A DNA stretch of 23,693 nucleotides, from contig CABUXV010000034.1 of assembly GCA_902495595.1 (NCBI GenBank), positions 1 to 23,693 on the forward strand. The letters run 5' to 3'. The stretch is from an uncultured Eubacterium sp. GTDB taxonomy: Bacteria > Bacillota > Clostridia > Peptostreptococcales > Anaerovoracaceae. Made by a program: the position numbers and the translations under genes. The notes under the pieces were generated by a model. That model made no database searches, was not told where the DNA came from, and saw only the letters and a program-made list of their open reading frames with translations. Shown one piece after another: positions 7,918 through 15,823 of this stretch; within the stretch, counting starts at the first letter, position 1, and each line of letters begins with the position of its first letter.

Positions 7918-7934
7918 TGTTTACAAAACAAATT

Positions 7935-7956
7935 GAGTTTTTTTCATATAAAACTC
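7935..7956 (-). terminator. Weak terminator hairpin after the small membrane protein gene
   Basis: GAGTTTT (7935-7941) and AAAACTC (7950-7956) form a 7-bp hairpin. On the minus strand it is followed by AATTTGTTTTG. The stem is AT-rich, so the call is tentative. Confidence 0.4.
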
Positions 7957-7983
7957 ATAGACTTTGTATGTTTTGTGTCTTTT

Positions 7984-8433
7984 TTATTGAATTTCCAAGG
8001 ATATAAGCTTATAGTCACCGGCTTTGCAGGATACTCCTATCTGATATTTATCTGTAGTGCTGTACCTTCCGTCGTATCCATTATAAGTCCATTTTATTTC
8101 CCCCTGAAAATTCATTATGTCATAGACCTGTCCTTTTTTTTCTAAAGATACCACATCCATTTTATCTATTGCTTCAAAATCTGTATCATTGTATTTCTTT
8201 ACATTTTCCAAATCTCTGTTATATAGACTTCCTGTCTCTACTTCTTTTAATTTCTCTTCTCCTTCGCTGTATGTTATTTTGCCGAAGAGCATATTTTCCA
8301 TTATAGCAGCTCGCTGCCTGAGCAGATTTTCAACTGTTTTTTCTTCAGGATTTTTCGCTGCCCCCATGAGAGCAATAACTGCAATACATACAAGCGCGCA
8401 CAAACACGGTATTACCAGATACTTCCTTTTCAT
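7984..8433 (-). CDS. Small membrane-anchored protein of unknown function
   Basis: 149 residues. The start at 8433 is chosen because AAGGGGG is 5 bases upstream and the protein then begins with a signal-anchor: MKRKY and a hydrophobic stretch at about 5-26. A longer in-frame reading lies across a terminator and is unlikely. After the anchor comes a charged helical region (about 30-75, with EEKTVENLLRQRAAIMENMLFGKITYSEGEEKL). The rest is a beta-rich part with aromatic residues (MNFQGEIKWTYNGYDG). The bulk should face outside the membrane. No family was recognised. It stands alone between a terminator upstream and the iscS promoter downstream. Confidence 0.7.
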   Translation of the reverse strand: MKRKYLVIPCLCALVCIAVIALMGAAKNPEEKTVENLLRQRAAIMENMLFGKITYSEGEEKLKEVETGSLYNRDLENVKKYNDTDFEAIDKMDVVSLEKKGQVYDIMNFQGEIKWTYNGYDGRYSTTDKYQIGVSCKAGDYKLISLEIQ

Positions 8434-8502
8434 ATTTCCCCCTTTTACCCCTGCTTTACTTATTTTGTTATAACATGTACAAAAAATACTATATAATAAA
8501 AA

Positions 8503-8532
8503 AGACGAAAAACATGATGTTTTTCGCCGTCT
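8503..8532 (-). terminator. Rho-independent terminator after the DUF896 gene
   Basis: AGACG (8503-8507) pairs with CGTCT (8528-8532), and AAAAACA (8508-8514) with TGTTTTT (8518-8524), leaving a TGA loop and a short internal bulge. On the minus strand it is followed by TTTTTTATT. On the plus strand it is followed by GTTTTTTA, so it could work in both directions. Confidence 0.75.
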
Positions 8533-8561
8533 GTTTTTTACTACTTTTGTCTTTTTTTGTA

Positions 8562-8795
8562 TCAATTTTTATTTTTATTCGATTCCTGCTGTTTTTTTAT
8601 TTCTTCAAGTTCTTCTTCCGATAAATCTTCCACAAATTTCACTCTCTTGAGATGATCTTTAAAATGTTCTCTGAATTTTTCTATATACTCCTTGCGCAAA
8701 GCTTCCTGTTCTTTCTTTTCTTCTTCAGATAAACCATTTTCCTTTGACTTTCTGGCTAAATGGTTTATTCTGTCCATCTTTTCTTTTTTAAGCAT
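8562..8795 (-). CDS. DUF896 (YnzC-like) small cytosolic protein
   Basis: 77 residues, almost wholly charged helix. It matches the DUF896/YnzC family through MDRINHLARKSKENGLSEEE and ALRKEYIEKFREHFKDHL. B. subtilis YnzC forms a helical hairpin; its biological role is not settled. ATG at 8795 is chosen because GGAGG is 5 bases upstream; an in-frame ATG 18 bases earlier has only a poor site. The C-terminal part (EDLSEEELEEIKKQQE) is a lysine/glutamate-rich tail. It has its own strong promoter and a terminator downstream, so it is monocistronic. Confidence 0.85.
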   Translation of the reverse strand: MLKKEKMDRINHLARKSKENGLSEEEKKEQEALRKEYIEKFREHFKDHLKRVKFVEDLSEEELEEIKKQQESNKNKN

Positions 8796-8824
8796 TGTTT
8801 CCTCCAAATTCATATCCTTGGTTA

Positions 8825-8854
8825 ATTATAATCCAAATAAAAAACAACTGTCAA
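8825..8854 (-). promoter_or_regulatory. Sigma-A promoter of the DUF896 gene
   Basis: On the minus strand, TTGACA (8854-8849), an 18-base spacer and TATAAT (8830-8825): both hexamers match consensus exactly. Confidence 0.8.
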
Positions 8855-8888
8855 CTTATTTGATTTCCGCTTTTTACCGCATCCTGTA

Positions 8889-8917
8889 ATGACTTTTAAT
8901 TTTTTATATGATAAAAT
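8889..8917 (+). promoter_or_regulatory. Possible promoter of fabF
   Basis: ATGACT (8889-8894), a 17-base spacer and TAAAAT (8912-8917). The -35 match is moderate. A second TATAAT lies at 8945-8950 but lacks a -35 box. Confidence 0.4.
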
Positions 8918-8941
8918 ATCAGAAGTTTCGATAAAACAATA

Positions 8942-8954
8942 CGTATAATATACG
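8942..8954. promoter_or_regulatory. Short palindrome in the fabF leader
   Basis: CGTAT-AAT-ATACG, an interrupted palindrome between the possible promoter and the AAGGGGG ribosome site. It could be an operator. It does not match the FapR site (TTAGTACCTRNTACTAA) as remembered, so any regulator is unknown. Confidence 0.3.
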
Positions 8955-8975
8955 ATTTCTTAAGGGGGTTTTTAA

Positions 8976-10238
8976 ATGAAAAACTTAGTGATTACAGGAC
9001 TTGGAGCCGTCACCCCTGTTGGAATAGGCACGGAAAACTACTGGCAGGGTCTTATGGACATGAAATGCGGGATAAATAAAATCTCCCGATTCAAAGATGA
9101 TGATATACCAATCACTGTAGCAGGTGAAGTAACTGATTTTGAAGCAAAGGAATATATGTCTTCAAAACTTGCAAGAGAAACGAGCACTTTTATTCAATTC
9201 GCCTACGCATCTGCAAAAGAAGCGCTCACCCAGAGCAAACTCGATATAAAATCAGAACCGGACAGAATCGGAATAGTAATGGCAACAGCTTTAGGCGGAA
9301 CTTCGGTGGTATCGGAAACAGAGAAAAGCTACAGTCTTGACGGAAAGAAAAAAGTAAGTCCGAGATTTCTTCCCAAAATGCTCGGAAATCTTGGAGCTGC
9401 TCAAATTGCCATCTCTTACGGAATACATGGTCCCAGCTTTACTGTAAGCACCGCATGTTCATCGGGCGGAGACGCCATATGTGTTGCCGCAATGCTGCTA
9501 AACTCCGGTGAAGCTGATGTTATTCTTGTCACAGGAGGTGAAAGCGCCCATTGTCCTATAGTAATGTCAACTCTTGCTCAGGCAAAAGCGCTATCAAAAA
9601 ATCCTGATCCGCTCAAGGCATGCAGACCTTTTGATATAGAAAGAGACGGTTTTGTAATGGGAGAAGGCGGCGGCGCCATAGTTTTGGAAACAGAAGAACA
9701 CGCAATAAAAAGAAATGCTGATATACTTTGCTCCCTTGCCGGCTATGCCAATAACACCGACGGATACCATGTAACCTCGCCTCATCCTGATGGAGCAGGA
9801 GCCGTATCCTGTATGAAACAGGCTCTGAAAAGAGCCGGCATGACTCCCCAAGATATAGGGTATATCAATGCTCACGGCACATCTACTCCCGTAGGAGATC
9901 CCGCTGAAGTATCAGCTATAAAAACTTTATTCGGCTGGAAAGACAAAGAAAATGAAATGCCTGAAAACATAAGAAGCAAGATTCCTCCTGTCAGCTCTAC
10001 AAAAGGCAATACTGGCCATCTGATGGGAGCAGGAGGAATAACGGAAGTTATCGCCTGCGTAAAAGCGATACAAACAGGTATACTTCCGCCTACATTAAAC
10101 TGCCATACTCCTGATCCGAAATGCGACTTGGACTTTATACCCGAAGGTCCACGCAAAGCGAATATAACGGCAGCTATGTCCAATGCCCTTGGATTCGGAG
10201 GTCAGAACTCAAGTATAATAGTAAAGAAATACAAATAA
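8976..10238 (+). CDS. fabF: Beta-ketoacyl-ACP synthase II
   Basis: A condensing enzyme of type II fatty acid synthesis: it adds malonyl-ACP to acyl-ACP with loss of CO2. The thiolase-fold Cys-His-His triad is visible as C161 (VSTACSSGGDA), H300 (INAHGTSTPVGDP) and H348 (KGNTGHLMGAGG), with K343 nearby. The glycine-rich C-terminal NALGFGGQNSS is typical. The length of 420 is normal. AAGGGGG lies 9 bases before the ATG. It stands alone here, with no fabD, fabG, acpP or accB beside it, flanked by divergent and convergent genes. A shared hairpin terminator follows. It could also act in a specialised lipid pathway, but the sequence looks like housekeeping FabF. Confidence 0.93.
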   Translation: MKNLVITGLGAVTPVGIGTENYWQGLMDMKCGINKISRFKDDDIPITVAGEVTDFEAKEYMSSKLARETSTFIQFAYASAKEALTQSKLDIKSEPDRIGIVMATALGGTSVVSETEKSYSLDGKKKVSPRFLPKMLGNLGAAQIAISYGIHGPSFTVSTACSSGGDAICVAAMLLNSGEADVILVTGGESAHCPIVMSTLAQAKALSKNPDPLKACRPFDIERDGFVMGEGGGAIVLETEEHAIKRNADILCSLAGYANNTDGYHVTSPHPDGAGAVSCMKQALKRAGMTPQDIGYINAHGTSTPVGDPAEVSAIKTLFGWKDKENEMPENIRSKIPPVSSTKGNTGHLMGAGGITEVIACVKAIQTGILPPTLNCHTPDPKCDLDFIPEGPRKANITAAMSNALGFGGQNSSIIVKKYK

Positions 10239-10297
10239 TATATCCCGCCGGATATTCAGCATTATATACTGACTTAATCCGGCGGGATATATTTTAT
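10238..10297. terminator. Bidirectional terminator between fabF and phoR
   Basis: ATATATCCCGCCGGAT (10238-10253) pairs perfectly with ATCCGGCGGGATATAT (10277-10292), a 16-bp stem with a 23-base loop. TTTTAT follows on the plus strand for fabF. On the minus strand a weaker TATTATTTGTATTT follows. The phoR stop lies 32 bases away on the other side, so the hairpin can end both convergent units. Confidence 0.85.
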
Positions 10298-10323
10298 AAT
10301 ACAAATCAAAATCAAGATATTTA

Positions 10324-11976
10324 TTAATGAGGAAACTTAATTATCATTTTTGTTCCTGCGCCTTCAACGCTTTCCACATCTATACTTCCTCCAAGATGCA
10401 AAACCGCATGCTTTACTATGGAAAGCCCCAGCCCAGTACCGTTTACTTTCTGACAGTGGCTTTTATCAACTCTGAAAAACCGTTCGAATATTCTTTCTCT
10501 GTATTCAAAAGGAATGCCTACGCCTGTATCTTCAACGGAAAGCTCGACACCTTCTTTAGTGTTTTTAACTGATACCGTTACTGAACCGTTTTCTTTATTA
10601 TATTTTACTGCATTTTCGCAGAGGTTATATATTATCTCATCACACAGTGTTGGAATTCCTTTTATCTCTGCTCTTTCACCCTCAAGATAGATACTGATAT
10701 TTTTATCTTCGGCAATATCCTTTAATCTGTCTATAACGCTCTTTGAAACCTGAAATAAATCCACATCCGAGATTTCTTCGGGAACATAATCTTCATCAAG
10801 TTTGGACAACTTTATAATATCGTCTATAAGGCTTATCATTCTGCCTGATTCATCCTTTATATCCTTTCCGAAGCCTTTAACATCCGCCGGCTTTACTATT
10901 CCCTCTGCCATCATATCAGATACACCGTATATGGTAGTAAGAGGTGTTTTAAGCTCATGGGATACATTGGATGTAAATTCTCTTCGCAGACGGTCCCTCT
11001 GCTCTTTTTCAGTAACGTCAACTATTATCGCAACCACACCTACTATTTTGTTTTCTTCAGATACAGGATTTGCCATAATATTATAGCATTTTCCTTTCAT
11101 TTCAAGAAGCTGCTGATTATGTCTTCCCTCTATGGCTTCATCTACAGCCGTTCTGAAACTTTTGCTCCTGTTAAGCTCAAAGGCTGTATTCGGAGCGTTT
11201 GTATCTCCGTCTCCCAGCAGGTTTATTGCAGCTGTATTGTAAGAAATAATATCTAAATTTTTGTCTATAAGCAAAAATCCCTCGCTCATATTCTCCGTTA
11301 TAGCTTTAAATTCTTTCTGCTCTCTTTCCATCTCTGCAATCTGAAGCTTTATCCGGTTATTTTGCTGTCTTATTTTAGTTATAAGAGGCGCCAGCTCAGG
11401 ATAAGGCTCTTCTGTATCGCTGCTGTCTAGATCCACCTCGTTTATCGGCATCACCAATTTCTTCGATACGGTCTTGGAAAGTACAGCTGCTATAACAGCT
11501 GCCGCTATCAATATAAGTATCACAGGTGCCAGCACTCCTTTTAAAAGAAGATTCACAACGCTTTGCTCCTGGGCTATCCTAAGTACGCTGCCATCTGAAA
11601 GTTTCTTTGCGTAATATATGGTTTTTGTGGAAAGAGTGTCCGAATATCTGGTTACTATAGATTCACCCTCATCCTTTGCCTTTAATATCTCTTCCCTTCC
11701 GCCGTGATTTTCCATATCGGAAGCCTCTGCTTTGGAATCAAACAATACGGTTCCGTCAGCTCCCACCAAAGTTATTCTGTTTTCAATGGCTCCCATATTG
11801 TTTAAATAACTGCTGTCGTCTTCCACTTCTTCAGAAATGAGGTTAGCTTCTGTCCTGAGTTCATTTTCTATTATATTTCCAAAATATCCGTAAAGCACAT
11901 ATGATATGCTAAGTACGCACAGCAACAGCACTACAACAGATACGGAAAGCATACTGGCAAATATTTTTTTACTCAT
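10324..11976 (-). CDS. phoR: PhoR-type sensor histidine kinase
   Basis: 550 residues. A first membrane segment lies at about 8-30, an extracytoplasmic domain at about 31-145 and a second membrane segment at about 147-168. A linker follows, then a PAS domain at about 222-325 and a HisKA domain with the phosphorylated H340 (SNVSHELKTPL). The HATPase domain shows N455 (NLCENAVKYN), DTGVGIP (483-489) and GTGLGLSIV (513-521). ATG at 11976 is chosen because AGGAGG is 5 bases before it; the GTG directly upstream is too close. It overlaps phoP by 8 bases (ATGAGTAA). As the last gene of the pst operon it most likely senses phosphate status through PstSCAB-PhoU and phosphorylates PhoP. Confidence 0.92.
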   Translation of the reverse strand: MSKKIFASMLSVSVVVLLLCVLSISYVLYGYFGNIIENELRTEANLISEEVEDDSSYLNNMGAIENRITLVGADGTVLFDSKAEASDMENHGGREEILKAKDEGESIVTRYSDTLSTKTIYYAKKLSDGSVLRIAQEQSVVNLLLKGVLAPVILILIAAAVIAAVLSKTVSKKLVMPINEVDLDSSDTEEPYPELAPLITKIRQQNNRIKLQIAEMEREQKEFKAITENMSEGFLLIDKNLDIISYNTAAINLLGDGDTNAPNTAFELNRSKSFRTAVDEAIEGRHNQQLLEMKGKCYNIMANPVSEENKIVGVVAIIVDVTEKEQRDRLRREFTSNVSHELKTPLTTIYGVSDMMAEGIVKPADVKGFGKDIKDESGRMISLIDDIIKLSKLDEDYVPEEISDVDLFQVSKSVIDRLKDIAEDKNISIYLEGERAEIKGIPTLCDEIIYNLCENAVKYNKENGSVTVSVKNTKEGVELSVEDTGVGIPFEYRERIFERFFRVDKSHCQKVNGTGLGLSIVKHAVLHLGGSIDVESVEGAGTKMIIKFPH

Positions 11977-12646
11977 CACTTCCTCCTATCTTATAGCCTA
12001 ACCCTCTTACGGTCTCTATGAGTTTTCCTGCCTCTCCCAGCTTTGAGCGGAGCGTTCTTATATGTACATCTACAGTACGGCTCTCCCCATCAAATTCATA
12101 TCCCCACACTTTCGTAAGTATTTCATCGCGGGTAAGTACGATTCCTTCATTCTCAAACAGGATGCAGAGAAGCTCAAACTCCTTCAGAGTAAGTATTACA
12201 TCTTTGTCGTTCACCTTTATAATATGTTTTGACGGGCATAAATACAGACAGCCCTTGCGATATTCTGTCTGCCCTTCGGATTTTGAAGTTCTTCTTAAAA
12301 GAGCCTTTATCCTGGATATGAGTTCCATCGTTCCGAAAGGCTTGGCTATATAATCGTCGGCGCCGCTGTCCAAACCTATTACCTTATCGTATTCCGTACC
12401 CTTTGCTGTCAGCATTATGATAGGCATATCTTTTGTATCGCTGCTGTTTCTCAGCTTCTTCAAAATAGATATGCCATCCTCTTCAGGAAGCATTATATCG
12501 AGAAGAATCAAATCGGGCTTTTTATCCTTCATCGCCTTCCAGAAATGTTTGGGATGTTCAAATCCGCAAGCTTCCAGACCTGTATTGTTCAACGCATATA
12601 TAACAAAATTTCTTATATTATTGTCATCTTCCAGAAAATAAATCAT
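11969..12646 (-). CDS. phoP: PhoP/PhoB-type response regulator
   Basis: 225 residues of the OmpR/PhoB family. The receiver domain (1-120) has the acidic pair D7/D8, the phosphoacceptor D50 (LILLDIMLP), the conserved T in IIMLTAKG and K in YIAKPF. The winged-helix domain (about 130-220) has TLKEFELLCIL and the recognition region SRTVDVHIRTLRSKL. It should bind Pho boxes such as those at 16772-16810 and activate pstS. Its ATG overlaps the phoU stop by 4 bases. The symbol rests on operon context; the kinase/regulator pair alone would also fit other OmpR systems. Confidence 0.92.
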   Translation of the reverse strand: MIYFLEDDNNIRNFVIYALNNTGLEACGFEHPKHFWKAMKDKKPDLILLDIMLPEEDGISILKKLRNSSDTKDMPIIMLTAKGTEYDKVIGLDSGADDYIAKPFGTMELISRIKALLRRTSKSEGQTEYRKGCLYLCPSKHIIKVNDKDVILTLKEFELLCILFENEGIVLTRDEILTKVWGYEFDGESRTVDVHIRTLRSKLGEAGKLIETVRGLGYKIGGSDE

Positions 12647-13314
12647 AGTTTTTCCTTTTCAATGAGTTCTTCGCTTACATGTTCTCCTGTGATTGAAAAT
12701 ATTACCCACTCTGCAACGTTTACGGCATGGTCGCTTATTCTTTCGAGATATTTTGCAATCATCAAAATATCTACAAAATATTCTCCTACCGTCTTATCCT
12801 CGGCCACAGCATTTATTATATCGTTTTTAACTTTTATAAACAATTCGTCTACAACATCATCTTTTATTATAACATCATTTGCCAGCTTAACATCCTTTTT
12901 TACAAAAGAATCTACACTTTCCTTAACCATTGATATGGCAGTCCTTGTCATTTTATCTATATGGTCGCTGTACATATTTGAGCTGTCTTTTTTTATTGTT
13001 TTGCTTATTTCCGATATATCCTCTGCCTGATCCCCTATTCTTTCCATATCGGATATCATTTTAAGCGCCGCTGAAATCACCCTTAAATCCCTTGCTACAG
13101 GCTGCTGCTGGAGCAGAAGTTTAAAACAGAGATTTTCTATTTCCCTCTCCCTGTCATCAATTTGTTCATCTGTCTCACATGTCAGCTTTCTCATCTCATC
13201 AGAATCCTCGTTAAGAGCTTTTACTGCATAAGTTATCGCTTCCTCACATAAAGCGCCCATATCTATAAGCATAATGTTAAGCTGTTCAAGCTGTTCATCA
13301 AATTTAATACGCAT
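12643..13314 (-). CDS. phoU: Phosphate transport regulator PhoU
   Basis: 223 residues, all helical, with the two repeated three-helix bundles of PhoU. Recognisable stretches include IENLCFKLLLQQQPVARDLRVISAALKMISDMERIGDQAEDI and the matching second repeat MIAKYLERISDHAVNVAEWVIF. The E/DxxD metal-binding motifs of the repeats are visible (MERIGDQAED and LERISDHAVN). PhoU links the Pst transporter to the kinase and limits phosphate entry. Its ATG shares one base with the pstB stop (TGATG), and its stop overlaps phoP, so it is translationally coupled on both sides. Confidence 0.95.
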   Translation of the reverse strand: MRIKFDEQLEQLNIMLIDMGALCEEAITYAVKALNEDSDEMRKLTCETDEQIDDREREIENLCFKLLLQQQPVARDLRVISAALKMISDMERIGDQAEDISEISKTIKKDSSNMYSDHIDKMTRTAISMVKESVDSFVKKDVKLANDVIIKDDVVDELFIKVKNDIINAVAEDKTVGEYFVDILMIAKYLERISDHAVNVAEWVIFSITGEHVSEELIEKEKL

Positions 13315-14063
13315 CAGCCAAACCTCCCTGTTATATAATCTTCTGTACGTTTATCTTTTGGAACGGAAAACAATGTTTCAGTCTTATCGAATTCCACCAT
13401 ATCTCCCAAAAGGAAAAAAGCTGTCTTATCCGATATTCTCGCTGCCTGCTGCATATTGTGAGTGACCATTATTATAGTGTATTTTTCCTTAAGTTCTATA
13501 GCAAGGTCTTCTATTTTTGATGTGGAAATAGGGTCAAGGGCAGATGTAGGTTCATCCATAAGTATCACTTCAGGTTCCACAGCAAGGGCTCTTGCTATAC
13601 AAAGCCTCTGCTGCTGACCTCCTGATAATCCGAGAGCGCTTTTATTCAATCTGTCCTTTACTTCATCCCATATAGCTACATCCTTTAGTGATTTTTCCAC
13701 GATTTCATTCAGTCTTGACTTTGAATGTATACCGTGAGTCCTTGGACCATAAGCTATATTATCAAATATGCTCATGGGAAAAGGATTTGGTTTTTGAAAA
13801 ACCATTCCCACTCTTTTTCTAAGACTGTTGACGTCTATCTTGCCGTATATATCTTCATTATCCAGCTTTACAGAACCCGTTATCCTGCATCCTTCAACCA
13901 AATCATTCATCCTGTTTAATGTCTTTAAAAGCGTAGATTTGCCGCATCCCGACGGTCCTATAAATGCGGTGATTTCCTTTTCCTGTATGTTTAAGTTAAT
14001 ATTTTTCAAAGCTTTGAAATCACCGTAAAAAAGCTCTAAATTTTCTATAGTATATTTATCCAT
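13314..14063 (-). CDS. pstB: Phosphate ABC transporter ATP-binding protein
   Basis: 249 residues. Walker A GPSGCGKST is at 36-44, the Q-loop in VFQKPNPFPMS, the signature LSGGQQQR, Walker B VILMDEPTSALD and the switch histidine in MVTHNMQQAARI. The FQKPNPFPMSIFDN stretch is specific to PstB among ABC ATPases. It drives high-affinity phosphate import with the PstC-PstA membrane pair. It begins 4 bases after the pstA stop. Confidence 0.97.
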   Translation of the reverse strand: MDKYTIENLELFYGDFKALKNINLNIQEKEITAFIGPSGCGKSTLLKTLNRMNDLVEGCRITGSVKLDNEDIYGKIDVNSLRKRVGMVFQKPNPFPMSIFDNIAYGPRTHGIHSKSRLNEIVEKSLKDVAIWDEVKDRLNKSALGLSGGQQQRLCIARALAVEPEVILMDEPTSALDPISTSKIEDLAIELKEKYTIIMVTHNMQQAARISDKTAFFLLGDMVEFDKTETLFSVPKDKRTEDYITGRFG

Positions 14064-14067
14064 TTAA

Positions 14068-14934
14068 CTACCTCGTTGCTAGTTTCTTAGCTATGAATCC
14101 GGAAAGAGCGTTTATAAGTATTACAAGAACCAAAAGAACTACTGCTGTTGCATATGCTTCATCGGTATAAAGACCTTCAGAAAGCAGCGCATACATATGA
14201 ACAGATAAAGTTCTTGCCGAATCGAAGAGACTTCCCGGTACCTGAGCCACAGTTCCTGCTGTAAATATCAATGCCGCACTTTCTCCTACAATTCTTCCTA
14301 TTGCCAGAATAACCCCCGCTAAAATTCCCGGAATCGCACATGGAAGTATTATTTTAAACACTGTCCTCAGCTTTCCTGCTCCCAGTCCGAAACTTCCTTC
14401 ACGATAAGAATCGGGAACGGAAATAAGCGCCTCTTCTGTAGTTCTTATTATAAGCGGAAGTATCATTATCGCCAAAGTTACCGCTCCTGCTATCAGCGAA
14501 TAACTCCATCCTAAGGTTATAACAAACAATATATATCCGAATAATCCGTATACTATTGAAGGTATACCCTGCAGAGTCTCCGTAGTAGTTCTGATTATCT
14601 TAACGAGTTTACTTCCTCTTTTAGCATATTCTACCAAGTATATTGCCGAAAAAATACCAATAGGAACTGCCATTACAAGCGCAAGCACCGTAATATAAAC
14701 CGTACTTATTATTGCAGGCATCATAGACATATTATCAGTATTAAATTCCCATGCGAAAAGTTCCGGCTTAAGATGAACTATTCCGTTTGTAAGTATATAT
14801 ATTATAAGTGAAAAGAGCACTCCTACCGTTACTGCTGCCGATATTATAATAAGTATAAGCATAGTAAGCGAGCCCGGTCTTTTCTTATATGTCAGCCAAA
14901 ACTGTTCTGCTCTGTCTTTTCTGCTTCGTTTCAT
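14068..14934 (-). CDS. pstA: Phosphate ABC transporter permease PstA
   Basis: 288 residues with about six membrane segments and the BPD-type coupling motif region (EALISVPDSYREGSFGLGAGKLRTVFKIILP). The TTTETLQGIPSIVYGLFGYI motif is characteristic of PstA. It pairs with PstC in the inner membrane. Start and stop are tightly packed: one base is shared with pstC upstream, and pstB begins 4 bases downstream. The N-terminal tail before the first membrane segment is basic (MKRSRKDRAEQFWLTYKKRPG), consistent with a cytoplasmic N-terminus. Confidence 0.95.
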   Translation of the reverse strand: MKRSRKDRAEQFWLTYKKRPGSLTMLILIIISAAVTVGVLFSLIIYILTNGIVHLKPELFAWEFNTDNMSMMPAIISTVYITVLALVMAVPIGIFSAIYLVEYAKRGSKLVKIIRTTTETLQGIPSIVYGLFGYILFVITLGWSYSLIAGAVTLAIMILPLIIRTTEEALISVPDSYREGSFGLGAGKLRTVFKIILPCAIPGILAGVILAIGRIVGESAALIFTAGTVAQVPGSLFDSARTLSVHMYALLSEGLYTDEAYATAVVLLVLVILINALSGFIAKKLATR

Positions 14935-15782
14935 CAGTCTGCCCTCCTCTTAAGTGCTGTAAAGGAAAGGTTTATTATTAAAATAAACACGAACAATACT
15001 ACCGCAGTCGCTATAAGAGCTTCCCTGTGCAGTCCCGATGCATATCCCATCTCAAGCACTATATTCGCAGTAAGGGTTCTCACCCCATCCGTTATGCTCT
15101 CCGGCATTATTGCCTGATTTCCGCATACCATTACAACTGCCATCGTTTCTCCGATAGCTCTTCCTATACCCAGTATTATTCCTGCAAGTATTCCCATTTT
15201 CGCAGCCGGCAGTACTGCACGAAATACACTTCTTTCTTTAGTTGCCCCAAGAGCCAGAGAACCTTCATAATAATATTCGGGAACAGCCCTTATATTGGAT
15301 TCGGATACGCTTATTATAGTAGGAAGTATCATTATCCCTAAGAGGATAGAAGCTGTTATAAGAGATTTTCCGCTGCCTCCCAAAGTTCCCTGAATCATGG
15401 GTACTATTACCATAAGTCCGAAAAACCCATATACTATTGAAGGTATCCCTGCAAGAAGGTCTATAGCCGGCTTTAATATTTTATATAATCCTTTCGGGCA
15501 ATAACGTGCCATGAATACGGCGCATAAAAGACCTATGGGAACTCCTATTATAATAGCTCCTGCTGTTACATAAACGCTGCCTATTATCATCGGAAATACC
15601 CCATATAAATTCTGATTCGGCTTCCATGAATCACCAAGAAGGAAATCGGATATTCCGATTTCCTTTATAGCCGGTACGCCGCTTGCGAATAAGAATACAC
15701 ATATGAGGATTACTGCTATTATTGAAACACAGGCTGCAATCAGAAAGACCACCTTCATTATGTTTTCACTGTAATTTCGCAT
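14934..15782 (-). CDS. pstC: Phosphate ABC transporter permease PstC
   Basis: 282 residues with about six membrane segments. The PstC landmarks are present: LLGDSWKPNQNLYGVFPMIIGSVYVT, LLAGIPSIVYGFFGLMVIVP and the coupling helix region NIRAVPEYYYEGSLALGATKERSVFRAVLPAA. It is the partner of PstA. It begins 41 bases after the pstS stop with only a weak AGG ribosome site, so it is probably made at a lower level than the binding protein, as is usual in this operon. Confidence 0.95.
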   Translation of the reverse strand: MRNYSENIMKVVFLIAACVSIIAVILICVFLFASGVPAIKEIGISDFLLGDSWKPNQNLYGVFPMIIGSVYVTAGAIIIGVPIGLLCAVFMARYCPKGLYKILKPAIDLLAGIPSIVYGFFGLMVIVPMIQGTLGGSGKSLITASILLGIMILPTIISVSESNIRAVPEYYYEGSLALGATKERSVFRAVLPAAKMGILAGIILGIGRAIGETMAVVMVCGNQAIMPESITDGVRTLTANIVLEMGYASGLHREALIATAVVLFVFILIINLSFTALKRRAD

Positions 15783-15823
15783 TTTACTGTACCTATTATT
15801 CTTTCTTACTTATTTACCAATCT

